Positions 1 through 5,656 of a stretch of DNA of 6,453 bases are shown piece by piece. The translations under genes were made by a program, and so were the position numbers. Numbering within the stretch: the first letter of the stretch is position 1; the number at the start of each line of letters is the position of its first letter. Where the stretch lies: NCBI GenBank assembly GCA_000436735.1, contig FR887210.1:2049-8501 (forward strand), given 5' to 3'. This DNA comes from Firmicutes bacterium CAG:170 (GTDB taxonomy: Bacteria > Bacillota > Clostridia > Oscillospirales > Oscillospiraceae). The notes beneath the pieces are model-generated. The model ran no database searches. It worked only from the letters and a program-made list of their open reading frames with translations, and was not told the origin of the DNA.

Positions 1-983
1 ACCGGGAACGCGGCCATCAGATAGACCGCGCCCTGCGGGCATTCGCACACAACGCCGGGAATTTTCTTGAGTCCGGCGACGACGGTGTCGCGGCGGCGGC
101 AGTATTCCTCACGGATGGCCTCGAAGTAGTCCGGGCCGACGCTGTAAAGCGCGGCGGACGCGATCTGGTCGAGCGTGGCGACGGAAAGACGCGCCTGGCA
201 GTATTTAAGCGCCTGCGCGAGGAACTCTTTATTGCGGCTGATAAGGCAGCCGATGCGCGCACCGCAGGAGGAAAAGCGCTTTGAGACCGAGTCGATGAGA
301 ATGAGATTTTCCTCCGCGCCGGGAAGCTGGCCGAAGGAGCTGAGCGGTTCGCCGGAATAGACGAACTCGCGGTAGACTTCATCGGCGATCAGGAACAGGC
401 CGTGCTTTTTCGCAACGTCGAGGATCATTTCCATCTGCGCATGCGTCAGGACGGTGCCGGTCGGATTGCCGGGATTCGTGACCATGATGGCGCGGGTGCG
501 CTCGTTGATGGCGGCCTCGAGCTTCTCACGGCTCGCGTAGAAGTAGCCCTCCTCCGGACGAGTGGGAATGGGCCGGATGGAAGCGCCGGTCGTTGCGATG
601 AACGTATTATAGTTGGGATAAAACGGCTCGGGAATGATGATCTCGTCGCCGTTGTCGAGAATGCAGTTTGCAGCGATCTGGAGCGCCTCGCTGCCGCCGG
701 TCGTGATCAGAACGTGCTCCGGGCCGATCTCCACGCCGATCTTGCGGTAATAGTCCACAATGGCGTCGATCAGCACCGGGATACCGGGCGAGGGCGCGTA
801 GGCAAGCGTTTTTTCATGGAAGCTTCGCACGGATTCAAACAGAGCCGCAGGCGTCGCCACATCTGGCTGACCGATATTCAGATGGTAGATTTTTTTGCCG
901 GCCGCAGCGGCTGCGACGGCATACGGATGAAATTTACGCATGGGTGATTGTTCGCAGCGGAGCACTTTGCTGGAAAACTGCAT
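1..983 (-). CDS. Class I PLP-dependent aminotransferase, C-terminus cut by window edge
   Basis: The visible 327 codons encode the N-terminal five-sixths of a fold-type I aminotransferase of the aspartate/tyrosine/aromatic group, a soluble enzyme moving amino groups between amino acids and 2-oxo acids through pyridoxal phosphate. Seen: an N-terminal substrate-loop motif NIGQPD (36-41), phosphate-site GGSEAL (96-101), NPGNPTG (170-176), DEVY (201-204) with the Asp that contacts the pyridine nitrogen, and SVSKRFSSCGARIG (232-245) with the Schiff-base lysine K235 and the cofactor-phosphate arginine R243. All catalytic residues are intact. About 60-75 residues should be missing compared with the usual 390-400. 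The start at 983 is supported by AAGGAGG (991-997) seven bases upstream. It has its own promoter and follows the ricT terminator, so it is probably monocistronic here. The substrate cannot be fixed from sequence; aspartate, aromatic or branched-chain acceptors are all possible. Confidence 0.93.
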   Translation of the reverse strand, partial: MQFSSKVLRCEQSPMRKFHPYAVAAAAAGKKIYHLNIGQPDVATPAALFESVRSFHEKTLAYAPSPGIPVLIDAIVDYYRKIGVEIGPEHVLITTGGSEALQIAANCILDNGDEIIIPEPFYPNYNTFIATTGASIRPIPTRPEEGYFYASREKLEAAINERTRAIMVTNPGNPTGTVLTHAQMEMILDVAKKHGLFLIADEVYREFVYSGEPLSSFGQLPGAEENLILIDSVSKRFSSCGARIGCLISRNKEFLAQALKYCQARLSVATLDQIASAALYSVGPDYFEAIREEYCRRRDTVVAGLKKIPGVVCECPQGAVYLMAAFP

Positions 984-1038
984 TTGAATACCTCCTTGTT
1001 GATGTGCGCGGCGAAAAGCCGTTGGGAAAGATAGAGCC

Positions 1039-1067
1039 ATTATAGCATAGTATGTGAAAAATGGAAA
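1039..1067 (-). promoter_or_regulatory. Sigma-A type promoter of the aminotransferase gene
   Basis: Read on the minus strand, a perfect extended -10 (TGC then TATAAT, hexamer 1039-1044) lies 17 bases from a -35 of TTTCCA (1062-1067, 4 of 6 consensus). Transcription would start near 1032, giving a leader of about 50 bases ending in AAGGAGG. It sits between the ricT terminator and the aminotransferase start, so the aminotransferase is likely transcribed independently of holB-ricT. Confidence 0.8.
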
Positions 1068-1094
1068 GAGGATAGTCCATGAATTTGCGGACGC

Positions 1095-1127
1095 AAAAGC
1101 GGGCGGCATAGGGACATGCCGCCCGCT
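1095..1127 (-). terminator. Intrinsic terminator after ricT
   Basis: A perfect 12-bp GC-rich stem (1098-1109 with 1116-1127) with a 6-base loop begins 20 bases after the ricT stop. On the minus strand it is followed by a short T-run (TTTT including the last stem base, 1095-1098). The plus strand has TTTTT after a two-base gap (1130-1134). Stem strength is high and the T-run modest, so termination efficiency is uncertain. Confidence 0.7.
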
Positions 1128-1146
1128 GATTTTTATGCGCTTACGC

Positions 1147-2733
1147 TCAGCCCTCCGCCTTGGGAGCGCCTCCGCCGCGCTTGCCGTGATAGCGGCGGCG
1201 ACGGCGGTTCGGATTGCCGCCCTCACCGGCGGGCTTTTCCGACTGGTCCTGCGGAGCCGGTCTCGGCTCACGCGGTTCTCTTGGCTCCTTCGGCTCCCGA
1301 GGCTCCTGCGGCTTCTGAGGCTTACGCTCCTGCTTGGGCCGGTTGGGATTCTGCTGCTTCGGGCGATCCTGTGCCGGACGCGGCTCCTGCGGAGCCTTGG
1401 CAGTACCCTCTGCCTGTGCCTCTGCGGCAGGCTTGCCGTTTCCGCGGCCGCCGCGTCCGCGGCGGCGCCGGTGATTCTTCGATGCGGCCTTTTCCTCGTC
1501 GGTGACGGGGGCCGGATCGGCGGACTCGGCCTGCGCGGCCGGGACGGGATCGGCAAACGCCACGTCGTCGGGGTAAATGACCTCCGGCAGCGGCTCAAAT
1601 TCCTCGACCGGTTTGACAGCGGGCCGGGGCCGGGACGAGATCGGCGCGAGATCCTTCGGGATGGGCGGATCGTTTTTCCGCGCCTTGCCGCTGCGCAGGA
1701 CGCAGATATCGCAGTTTTTGTAGGTGCCGATGGTCTCCGGATGATCCTCCATGCGCACCTTGACGCTCTGCCGCAGGAGATTGACATCCGTGATGGTGCC
1801 GCGCCCGTCGGGCGTATCGACAAAGGACTCATTCTTCGGCGCGGTGCGCAGAAGATCTTCATAGGCGTCCTGCTCGTACTTGAGGCAGCACATCAGCCGC
1901 CCGCAGACGCCGGAAATTTTGGTCGGATTCAGGCTGAGATTCTGCGTCTTGGCCATCTTGATCGAGACCGGCTGGAAATCGTCGAGGAATTCGCGGCAGC
2001 AGAAGGGCCGTCCGCAGACGCCGAGTCCGCCGACCATCTTCGCCTTGTCGCGCACGCCGATCTGGCGCAGTTCAATGCGTGTGCGGAACACAGAGGCAAG
2101 ATCCTTGACCAGCTCCCGGAAGTCCACACGCCCGTCGGCGGTGAAGAAGAAGAGCAGCTTGCTGCTGTCGAAGGCGCACTCCGCCGAAACCAGCTGCATT
2201 TCGAGCTTGTGCTCCGCGATCTTTTGCAGGCAGACGTCAAAGGCGCGCTTTTCCTTTTCGAGATTCGCAGCGTTGACATGCTCGTCCTGCGGCGTCGCAA
2301 GGCGGAGGACCTTCCGCAGCGGCGGAACGATCTCCGAGGCGGGCACCTCGTGATTTCCGGCGGCGCAGACGCCGTATTCCACGCCGCGCGAGGTGTCCAT
2401 AATGACGTGGTCGCCCGTGGCGATGGTCAGCTCGCCCGGATCGAAGAAATAGTTTTTTGCGTTGTTGCGGAAACGGATGTCCACGACCGTGACCTTTTTT
2501 GCGGCCTGCGGTGCGTCGCCATTCGGTGCAGGCTCCGCAGCAGCCTGCGCGGCATCTAGAGTTGCGCAGCACCCAGCCGGGGGGGAATCTAGAGTTGCGC
2601 AGCAGCCGCCGCAGCCCTCCGACTGCGCACAGCAGGGAGCGGCGTCATTCGTCTGCGCACAGCCGCAGCAGGGCTGCTGCGCGGCGTCGGACTGCACGTC
2701 CTGCTCGTCGGTGCGTTTTGTAGCTTCGTCCAT
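1147..2733 (-). CDS. ricT: PSP1-domain protein RicT (YaaT), with Cys-rich N-terminal and basic C-terminal extensions
   Basis: In Bacillus, RicT forms the RicA-RicF-RicT (Y) complex, which carries Fe-S clusters and directs RNase Y to particular mRNAs. It was first described as affecting Spo0A phosphorylation, competence and biofilm formation. The conserved core spans residues about 81-347: a YaaT-like start (VVDIRFRNNAKNYFFDPGE), the PSP1 region with FTADGRVDFRELVKDLA (197-213) and ELRQIGVRD (221-229), then cysteine motifs CGRPFCC (240-246) and CGRLMCC (277-283) around SIKMAKTQNLSLNPTKISG. A further CxxC pair is at 341-344. At 528 residues it is nearly twice the B. subtilis length (about 275). 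Residues 20-60 hold ten cysteines in a repeating unit. Residues 348-528 form a low-complexity tail with HRRRRGRGGRG (421-431), EPR repeats and NRRRRRYHGKRGGG (509-522). The start at 2733 has AGGAG (2739-2743) five bases upstream. It lies 44 bases after holB in the same operon. Confidence 0.93.
   Translation of the reverse strand: MDEATKRTDEQDVQSDAAQQPCCGCAQTNDAAPCCAQSEGCGGCCATLDSPPAGCCATLDAAQAAAEPAPNGDAPQAAKKVTVVDIRFRNNAKNYFFDPGELTIATGDHVIMDTSRGVEYGVCAAGNHEVPASEIVPPLRKVLRLATPQDEHVNAANLEKEKRAFDVCLQKIAEHKLEMQLVSAECAFDSSKLLFFFTADGRVDFRELVKDLASVFRTRIELRQIGVRDKAKMVGGLGVCGRPFCCREFLDDFQPVSIKMAKTQNLSLNPTKISGVCGRLMCCLKYEQDAYEDLLRTAPKNESFVDTPDGRGTITDVNLLRQSVKVRMEDHPETIGTYKNCDICVLRSGKARKNDPPIPKDLAPISSRPRPAVKPVEEFEPLPEVIYPDDVAFADPVPAAQAESADPAPVTDEEKAASKNHRRRRGRGGRGNGKPAAEAQAEGTAKAPQEPRPAQDRPKQQNPNRPKQERKPQKPQEPREPKEPREPREPRPAPQDQSEKPAGEGGNPNRRRRRYHGKRGGGAPKAEG
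1261..1305 (-). repeat. EPR triplet repeat in the RicT tail
   Basis: Codons 477-491 of ricT encode five consecutive Glu-Pro-Arg/Lys triplets (EPREPKEPREPREPR). Codons vary (GAG/GAA, CCG/CCA/CCT, CGG/AGA/CGT), so the repeat is kept at protein level and is not a fresh DNA slippage product. It forms part of a wider Pro/Arg/Lys/Gln-rich disordered segment (about 440-500). Confidence 0.85.
2554..2672 (-). repeat. Decaying tandem repeat encoding CCA[QT] cysteine units
   Basis: Two exact 18-base copies (plus strand atctagagttgcgcagca) lie at 2554-2571 and 2587-2604, 33 bases apart, encoding CCATLD twice. The adjoining cagcc at 2541 and 2574 keeps the same period, consistent with an 11-codon tandem duplication. 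Two older, diverged units share ctgcgcacagc at 2623-2633 and 2653-2663 and encode CCAQ and GCAQ. In the protein, [CG]CA[QT] recurs at residues 24, 34, 44 and 55 of RicT. The young copies contain the infrequent tetramer CTAG. Confidence 0.85.
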
Positions 2734-2747
2734 AAATACTCCTGTCC

Positions 2748-2763
2748 GCCGCCGTATGGCGGC
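2748..2763 (-). other. Small hairpin between holB and ricT
   Basis: A 6-bp GC stem (2748-2753 with 2758-2763) with a 4-base loop lies just 5' of the ricT ribosome binding site, in the 44-base holB-ricT gap. On the minus strand the T-run (2767-2772 region) precedes the hairpin instead of following it, so it is not a terminator for this operon. It may tune ricT translation or mRNA processing; this is inference. Confidence 0.35.
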
Positions 2764-2777
2764 ATGAAAAAATCATA

Positions 2778-3722
2778 TCATCTTAAAGCGATGGTCAGCC
2801 AGCCGACGATGGGGCCGGGGCCGACGTTTGCATTCAGATCGTCAATGGCCGTCTGGAGCGCCTGCACGCCGGCCAGAAGCTCCGCGCCGGTGCGGCTTTT
2901 GCAGACGGAGGCCGTCAGCGAGAGCGCCGCAGGCAGACCGCTCTTCGCGGCCAGCGCGTCGGCCAGCAGCGTCCGCCACTGCTCAAGGATCGGCGAGAGC
3001 TGGTCGCGTCGGAGCTTTTCCATCGGCAGCAGCACGCCGAGCAGGCCCAGCGTATCCCGCGCGGCATATGCCGCAGCGAATGCGGCCGTGTGCTCGCTCA
3101 GACCCTCGGTCAGCTGCGCGGCGGCCTGTCCGAGATAGCCGCCCGCCCGCAGAAGCGCGGCCCGCAGCTCCTCATCCGGGCGCTCCGGGAACTGCTTTCG
3201 CAGCGCGGGAAGGGCCTCCTCCGGCGTGAGCGGCGAAAGCTTCAGCTCCGCGCAGCGGCTGCGGATGGTCGCCAGCATCTTTTCGGCGTTGGCCGTCAGG
3301 ATCAGAAACACACCGTAATCCGGCGGCTCCTCGAGGATTTTCAGCAGCGCGTTCTGCGACGGCTCGCCCATATCCTGATCGAGGATGTAGATCTTGCGCT
3401 GTCCCTCGTTCGGGCGGACGAACATGTCCGCGCGCATCCGGCGGATCACGTCCACGGCGATCAGCTTATGCTCCGGGTCGTTGACGGTAATGACGTCGGG
3501 ATGCTGCCCGGAAAGGACCTTGCGGCAGGCCGTGCAGACGCCGCAGGGAAGCTCACCGCGTCCGGTACACTGCATGGCGGCGGCCATGCTCCGCGCCAGC
3601 GTGTGCTTTCCGGAGCCATCCGGCCCGCAGAGCAGATAGCTGTGCGCGACTCTGCCGCTGTCAAAGGCGGCGCTCAGACGCGCCTTCAGCGCTTCGTTTC
3701 CGTACAGCCCGTCCAGCCGCAT
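2778..3722 (-). CDS. holB: DNA polymerase III subunit delta prime (clamp loader)
   Basis: Delta prime is the stator of the clamp-loader complex that opens the sliding clamp and loads it on primed DNA at the replication fork. Seen in 314 residues: an AAA+ module with a P-loop-like GPDGSGKH (33-40), a zinc module with C52, C60, C63 and C66 (CGVCTAC), a Walker-B position ILDQD (113-117) with NALLKILEEPP (124-134), sensor-1 region LTAN (142-145) and the SRC motif (155-157). The residue after the P-loop lysine is His rather than Ser/Thr, and the Walker-B Glu is replaced by Gln. This is what one expects of the non-hydrolysing delta prime rather than of gamma/tau (DnaX). SRC supplies the arginine finger to the neighbouring subunit. 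The start has GGGAGG (3731-3736) eight bases upstream. It is the first gene of an operon with ricT, as in other Firmicutes. Confidence 0.94.
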   Translation of the reverse strand: MRLDGLYGNEALKARLSAAFDSGRVAHSYLLCGPDGSGKHTLARSMAAAMQCTGRGELPCGVCTACRKVLSGQHPDVITVNDPEHKLIAVDVIRRMRADMFVRPNEGQRKIYILDQDMGEPSQNALLKILEEPPDYGVFLILTANAEKMLATIRSRCAELKLSPLTPEEALPALRKQFPERPDEELRAALLRAGGYLGQAAAQLTEGLSEHTAAFAAAYAARDTLGLLGVLLPMEKLRRDQLSPILEQWRTLLADALAAKSGLPAALSLTASVCKSRTGAELLAGVQALQTAIDDLNANVGPGPIVGWLTIALR

Positions 3723-3748
3723 CCCAGCCGCCTCCCTTGCGTTCGTTC

Positions 3749-3796
3749 GGAAAGGCTCTGCGCTGCGGCTTTCGCCGGATTTTATCAGAGCTTTCC
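3749..3796 (-). promoter_or_regulatory. 5'-terminal stem-loop in the holB-ricT leader RNA
   Basis: In the minus-strand RNA, GGAAAGCUCUG (3796-3786) pairs with CAGAGCCUUUCC (3760-3749) as an 11-bp stem with one bulged base. Its loop contains a second hairpin, CGGC-GAAA-GCCG (3777-3766), closed by a GNRA tetraloop. The predicted transcription start (about 3797-3800) is within a few bases of the outer stem. No T-run follows, so it is not a terminator. A stabilising or processing element is an inference. Confidence 0.55.
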
Positions 3797-3805
3797 TAAT
3801 TTATT

Positions 3806-3814
3806 AGTATATCA
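3806..3814 (-). promoter_or_regulatory. Extended -10 promoter of holB-ricT
   Basis: On the minus strand TGA followed by TATACT (hexamer 3806-3811, TG at 3813-3814) makes an extended -10 element in an AT-rich stretch. No good -35 hexamer is found at 16-18 bases, which extended -10 promoters tolerate. The predicted start near 3799 gives a leader of about 75 bases before holB. Confidence 0.6.
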
Positions 3815-3877
3815 AATTTTCCGCGTGACCGCTACCCCATTTTTCATTCCAGCGGGAGAAAAATCATGCAAAGACGG

Positions 3878-3911
3878 AAAAGGCGCAGGCAGTTTTCGAC
3901 TGCCTGCGCCT
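3878..3911 (-). terminator. Intrinsic terminator after uraA
   Basis: A perfect 13-bp stem (3881-3893 with 3899-3911) with loop CGAAA on the minus strand begins 25 bases after the uraA stop and is followed by a short T-run (3878-3881). It separates uraA from the holB promoter. Confidence 0.8.
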
Positions 3912-3936
3912 GTGTATACGCTTTGTGGGTTTGTGC

Positions 3937-5298
3937 TTACTGGACGATGAAGTTGACGGACTCGTCGCCCTGCTTGTCCGCGCCGTACACATAGTCCTTG
4001 CCGGGCATGATGGCGTTGAGGACGATGCCGACGATGGAGCCGACGGCCAGACCGGAGAGGCTGATGGGGCCGAGCTGGAGGCTGCCGGCGGAGGAGTAGC
4101 TGATGCCGATGGACAGAACCAGGATCAGGGCCGCGACCAGAACGTTGCGGGACTTGGTGAAATCGACCTTGTTCTCGACGACGTTGCGGACGCCGACTGC
4201 GGAGATCATGCCGTAGAGCACGAGGCTGACGCCGCCGATGGTGCCGCCGGGCATGGAGGAGATGATGGCCGCGAACTTCGGGCTGAAGGAGAAGAGCATG
4301 GCGAGGATGGCCGCAATGCGGATGACGCGCGGGTCGTAGATCTTGCTGAGGGCCAGAACGCCGGTGTTTTCGCCGTAGGTGGTGTTGGCGGGCGCGCCGA
4401 AGAGGGCTGCGAGGGTGGTTGCGAGACCGTCGCCCATCAGAGTGCGGTGCAGGCCCGGCTCCTCGATGTAGTTGCGGTTGCAGGTGGAGGAGATGGCGGA
4501 GACGTCGCCGATGTGCTCGACCATGGTCGCAAGGCTCAGCGGGACGATGGTGACGGCGGCGGTCAGCAGCATGTGGCCGTCGAGGTCGTCGCGGCCGAAC
4601 AGGCCGAACACGGTCCGCTCCATGTGGATGGGCAGGGCAAACCACTTGGCGTCGGAGACGTTCTGAACGAGGTTGGCGCGGACGGCCGGATCAGCGATGA
4701 CTGCGATGACGTAGGAGCCGATGACGCCGAGGAGGATCGGGATGATCTTGACCATGCCCTTGCCCCAGATGTTGGCAGCGACGATGATGGCGATGGCGGC
4801 CAGCGCGATCCACCAGTTCTGCGAGCAGTTGTTGATGGCGCTGGAGGACAGGTTCAGGCCGATGGCGATGATGATGGGGCCGGTGACGATCGGCGGGAAG
4901 AAGCGCATGACCTTCTTGGCGCCGAAGGCTTTGAACAGTGCGGAGAGAATGACGTATACAAGACCTGCGCAGGCAACGCCGAAGCAGGCGTAGGGCAGCA
5001 TTTCCAGGTTGGGAGTCTTGCCGTCGATCAGCGGAGCGACCGCCGCGTAGCCGCCGAGGAAGGCGAAGGACGAGCCGAGGAAGGCCGGGACCTTACCGCC
5101 GGTGATGAGGTGGAACAGCAGCGTGCCGAGACCGGCGAACAGCAGCGTCGTGGAGACGTCCAGACCGGTCAGGATGGGGACGAGCACCGTCGCGCCGAAC
5201 ATGGCGAACATGTGCTGGAAGCCGAGCAGGAGCATTCTGCCCGCACCGAGCTCTCTGGCATCGTAGATGCCGTTTTCGGGGATCTTGCGTTTACCCAT
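3937..5298 (-). CDS. uraA: Uracil permease (NCS2 family uracil:H+ symporter)
   Basis: This 453-residue inner-membrane protein imports uracil with protons for pyrimidine salvage. NCS2 features seen: GFQHMFAMFGATVLVP (26-41) with the TM1 histidine H29, PAFLGSSFAF (71-80) in the half-helix region, the TM8 motif MVEHIGD (259-265) with E261, and TTYGENTGVLAL (306-317) with E310. E261 and E310 match the substrate-binding Glu241 and Glu290 of E. coli UraA. The TM8 position that is His245 in UraA appears to be Asp (D265). The TYGENTG form points to uracil rather than purines. Most of the chain is hydrophobic, consistent with the family's 14 helices. The start at 5298 is chosen for AGGAG (5307-5311) at eight bases; in-frame ATGs at 5379 and 5343 lie in or next to the attenuator stem and lack ribosome binding sites. 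Expression is probably controlled by the upstream leader and attenuator. The symbol pyrP would be equally valid. Confidence 0.94.
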   Translation of the reverse strand: MGKRKIPENGIYDARELGAGRMLLLGFQHMFAMFGATVLVPILTGLDVSTTLLFAGLGTLLFHLITGGKVPAFLGSSFAFLGGYAAVAPLIDGKTPNLEMLPYACFGVACAGLVYVILSALFKAFGAKKVMRFFPPIVTGPIIIAIGLNLSSSAINNCSQNWWIALAAIAIIVAANIWGKGMVKIIPILLGVIGSYVIAVIADPAVRANLVQNVSDAKWFALPIHMERTVFGLFGRDDLDGHMLLTAAVTIVPLSLATMVEHIGDVSAISSTCNRNYIEEPGLHRTLMGDGLATTLAALFGAPANTTYGENTGVLALSKIYDPRVIRIAAILAMLFSFSPKFAAIISSMPGGTIGGVSLVLYGMISAVGVRNVVENKVDFTKSRNVLVAALILVLSIGISYSSAGSLQLGPISLSGLAVGSIVGIVLNAIMPGKDYVYGADKQGDESVNFIVQ

Positions 5299-5306
5299 GA
5301 TTCTTT

Positions 5307-5311
5307 CTCCT
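5307..5311 (-). promoter_or_regulatory. Ribosome binding site fixing the uraA start
   Basis: AGGAG on the minus strand, within a purine-rich run, lies eight bases before the ATG at 5298. It lies downstream of the attenuator T-run, so uraA is translated only from read-through transcripts. It rules out the longer 480-codon reading from 5379. Confidence 0.85.
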
Positions 5312-5343
5312 CTCTTTCTCGTTCCCGGTGCGTCGGCTGGCAT

Positions 5344-5384
5344 AAAAAAAGAATTGTGAAAATGGAAACACCATTTCACAATTC
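5344..5384 (-). terminator. Leader terminator (attenuator) upstream of uraA
   Basis: On the minus strand the 5' arm GAATTGTGAAATGG (5384-5371) pairs with CCATTTTCACAATTC (5365-5351), 14 bp with one bulged base and a TGTTT loop, followed directly by seven T (5350-5344). It lies between the promoter at 5518-5546 and the uraA start, so it can only act as a conditional terminator on this transcript. The stem is AT-rich, unlike the GC-rich terminators after ricT and uraA. The leader ORF stop codon (5378-5376) is inside its 5' arm. Confidence 0.88.
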
Positions 5385-5483
5385 CGATCCCGAAAGGGAA
5401 TACTTATGACATTTGAAACCACTGCCGCCGGGAATAAAAACGGAAGCACGCGTCCGAAGGGAACAAATTGCCTGTCGCTTCAT
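5376..5483 (-). CDS. Putative attenuation leader peptide upstream of uraA (35 aa)
   Basis: A 35-codon ORF (MKRQAICSLR... to ...SLSGSEL) starts at 5483 behind a perfect AAGGAGG seven bases upstream and ends with TGA inside the 5' arm of the attenuator. It is not enriched in one amino acid that would suggest amino-acid sensing; Ser is the commonest (6 of 35). Codons 15-17 (GTTTTTATT, 5441-5433) form a U-rich segment about 50 bases before the terminator stem. I do not recognise the peptide. By analogy with E. coli pyrL/pyrBI, a ribosome reaching the stop would cover the 5' arm, block the hairpin and allow uraA transcription. Translation is inferred from the ribosome binding site and placement; the peptide itself may have no function. 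Confidence 0.7.
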   Translation of the reverse strand: MKRQAICSLRTRASVFIPGGSGFKCHKYSLSGSEL

Positions 5484-5490
5484 GACCGTA

Positions 5491-5497
5491 CCTCCTT
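5491..5497 (-). promoter_or_regulatory. Strong ribosome binding site of the leader ORF
   Basis: AAGGAGG on the minus strand, seven bases from the ATG at 5483, equals the strongest ribosome binding site in the window (that of the aminotransferase). Finding it on a 35-codon ORF between a promoter and a terminator is the main evidence that the leader is translated. Confidence 0.82.
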
Positions 5498-5517
5498 GCC
5501 TGTGTTTTTCGTCGGTC

Positions 5518-5546
5518 AGTATACAGGAAAACGCGGGCGATTGCAA
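5518..5546 (-). promoter_or_regulatory. Promoter of the uraA leader transcript
   Basis: On the minus strand -35 TTGCAA (5541-5546) and -10 TATACT (5518-5523) are separated by exactly 17 bases. A/T-rich sequence just upstream (about 5547-5568) could act as an UP element. Transcription would start near 5510-5512, giving a leader of about 210 bases that includes the 35-codon ORF and the attenuator. Confidence 0.82.
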
Positions 5547-5656
5547 TATGGGATTTTTAACAAAAACCAGCGCGCAGCCGGAGGCGGATTGCACGTTTCG
5601 GCCATGACGAACAAAAATGCAGACGCAGGATTGGGCGTTTTGCGGATATTCCGTAT

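Noticed and set aside
402..947. 181-codon plus-strand frame across the aminotransferase
   Set aside because: The minus strand encodes all PLP aminotransferase motifs over the same bases. The plus frame shows no recognisable protein.
1054..2559. 501-codon open frame on the plus strand antisense to ricT
   Set aside because: Its translation is Arg/Leu-rich low complexity with no family resemblance, while the minus strand encodes an unmistakable YaaT core. It is a by-product of GC-biased third positions.
2734..2777. Terminator between holB and ricT
   Set aside because: The hairpin is only 6 bp and the T-run precedes it on the transcribed strand. The short gap and the terminator after ricT favour one operon.
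5299..5379. N-terminal extension of uraA from ATG 5379 or 5343
   Set aside because: These starts sit within the terminator hairpin or directly after its T-run with no ribosome binding site. The ATG at 5298 has AGGAG at eight bases and gives the normal family N-terminus.
3925..5409. 494-codon plus-strand open frame antisense to uraA
   Set aside because: It is Asp/Gly/Ala-rich without a domain or ribosome binding site, and exactly mirrors the uracil permease gene. It is a shadow frame.
5461..5517. PyrR-binding site in the uraA leader
   Set aside because: The only GAGG in the early leader is the ribosome binding site, and its flanks do not match the PyrR consensus. No anti-antiterminator pairing was found.
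5484..5517. Hairpin GACCG/CGGTC that would sequester the leader ribosome binding site
   Set aside because: The upstream half (5517-5513) lies between the -10 hexamer and the predicted start, so it should not be in the RNA.
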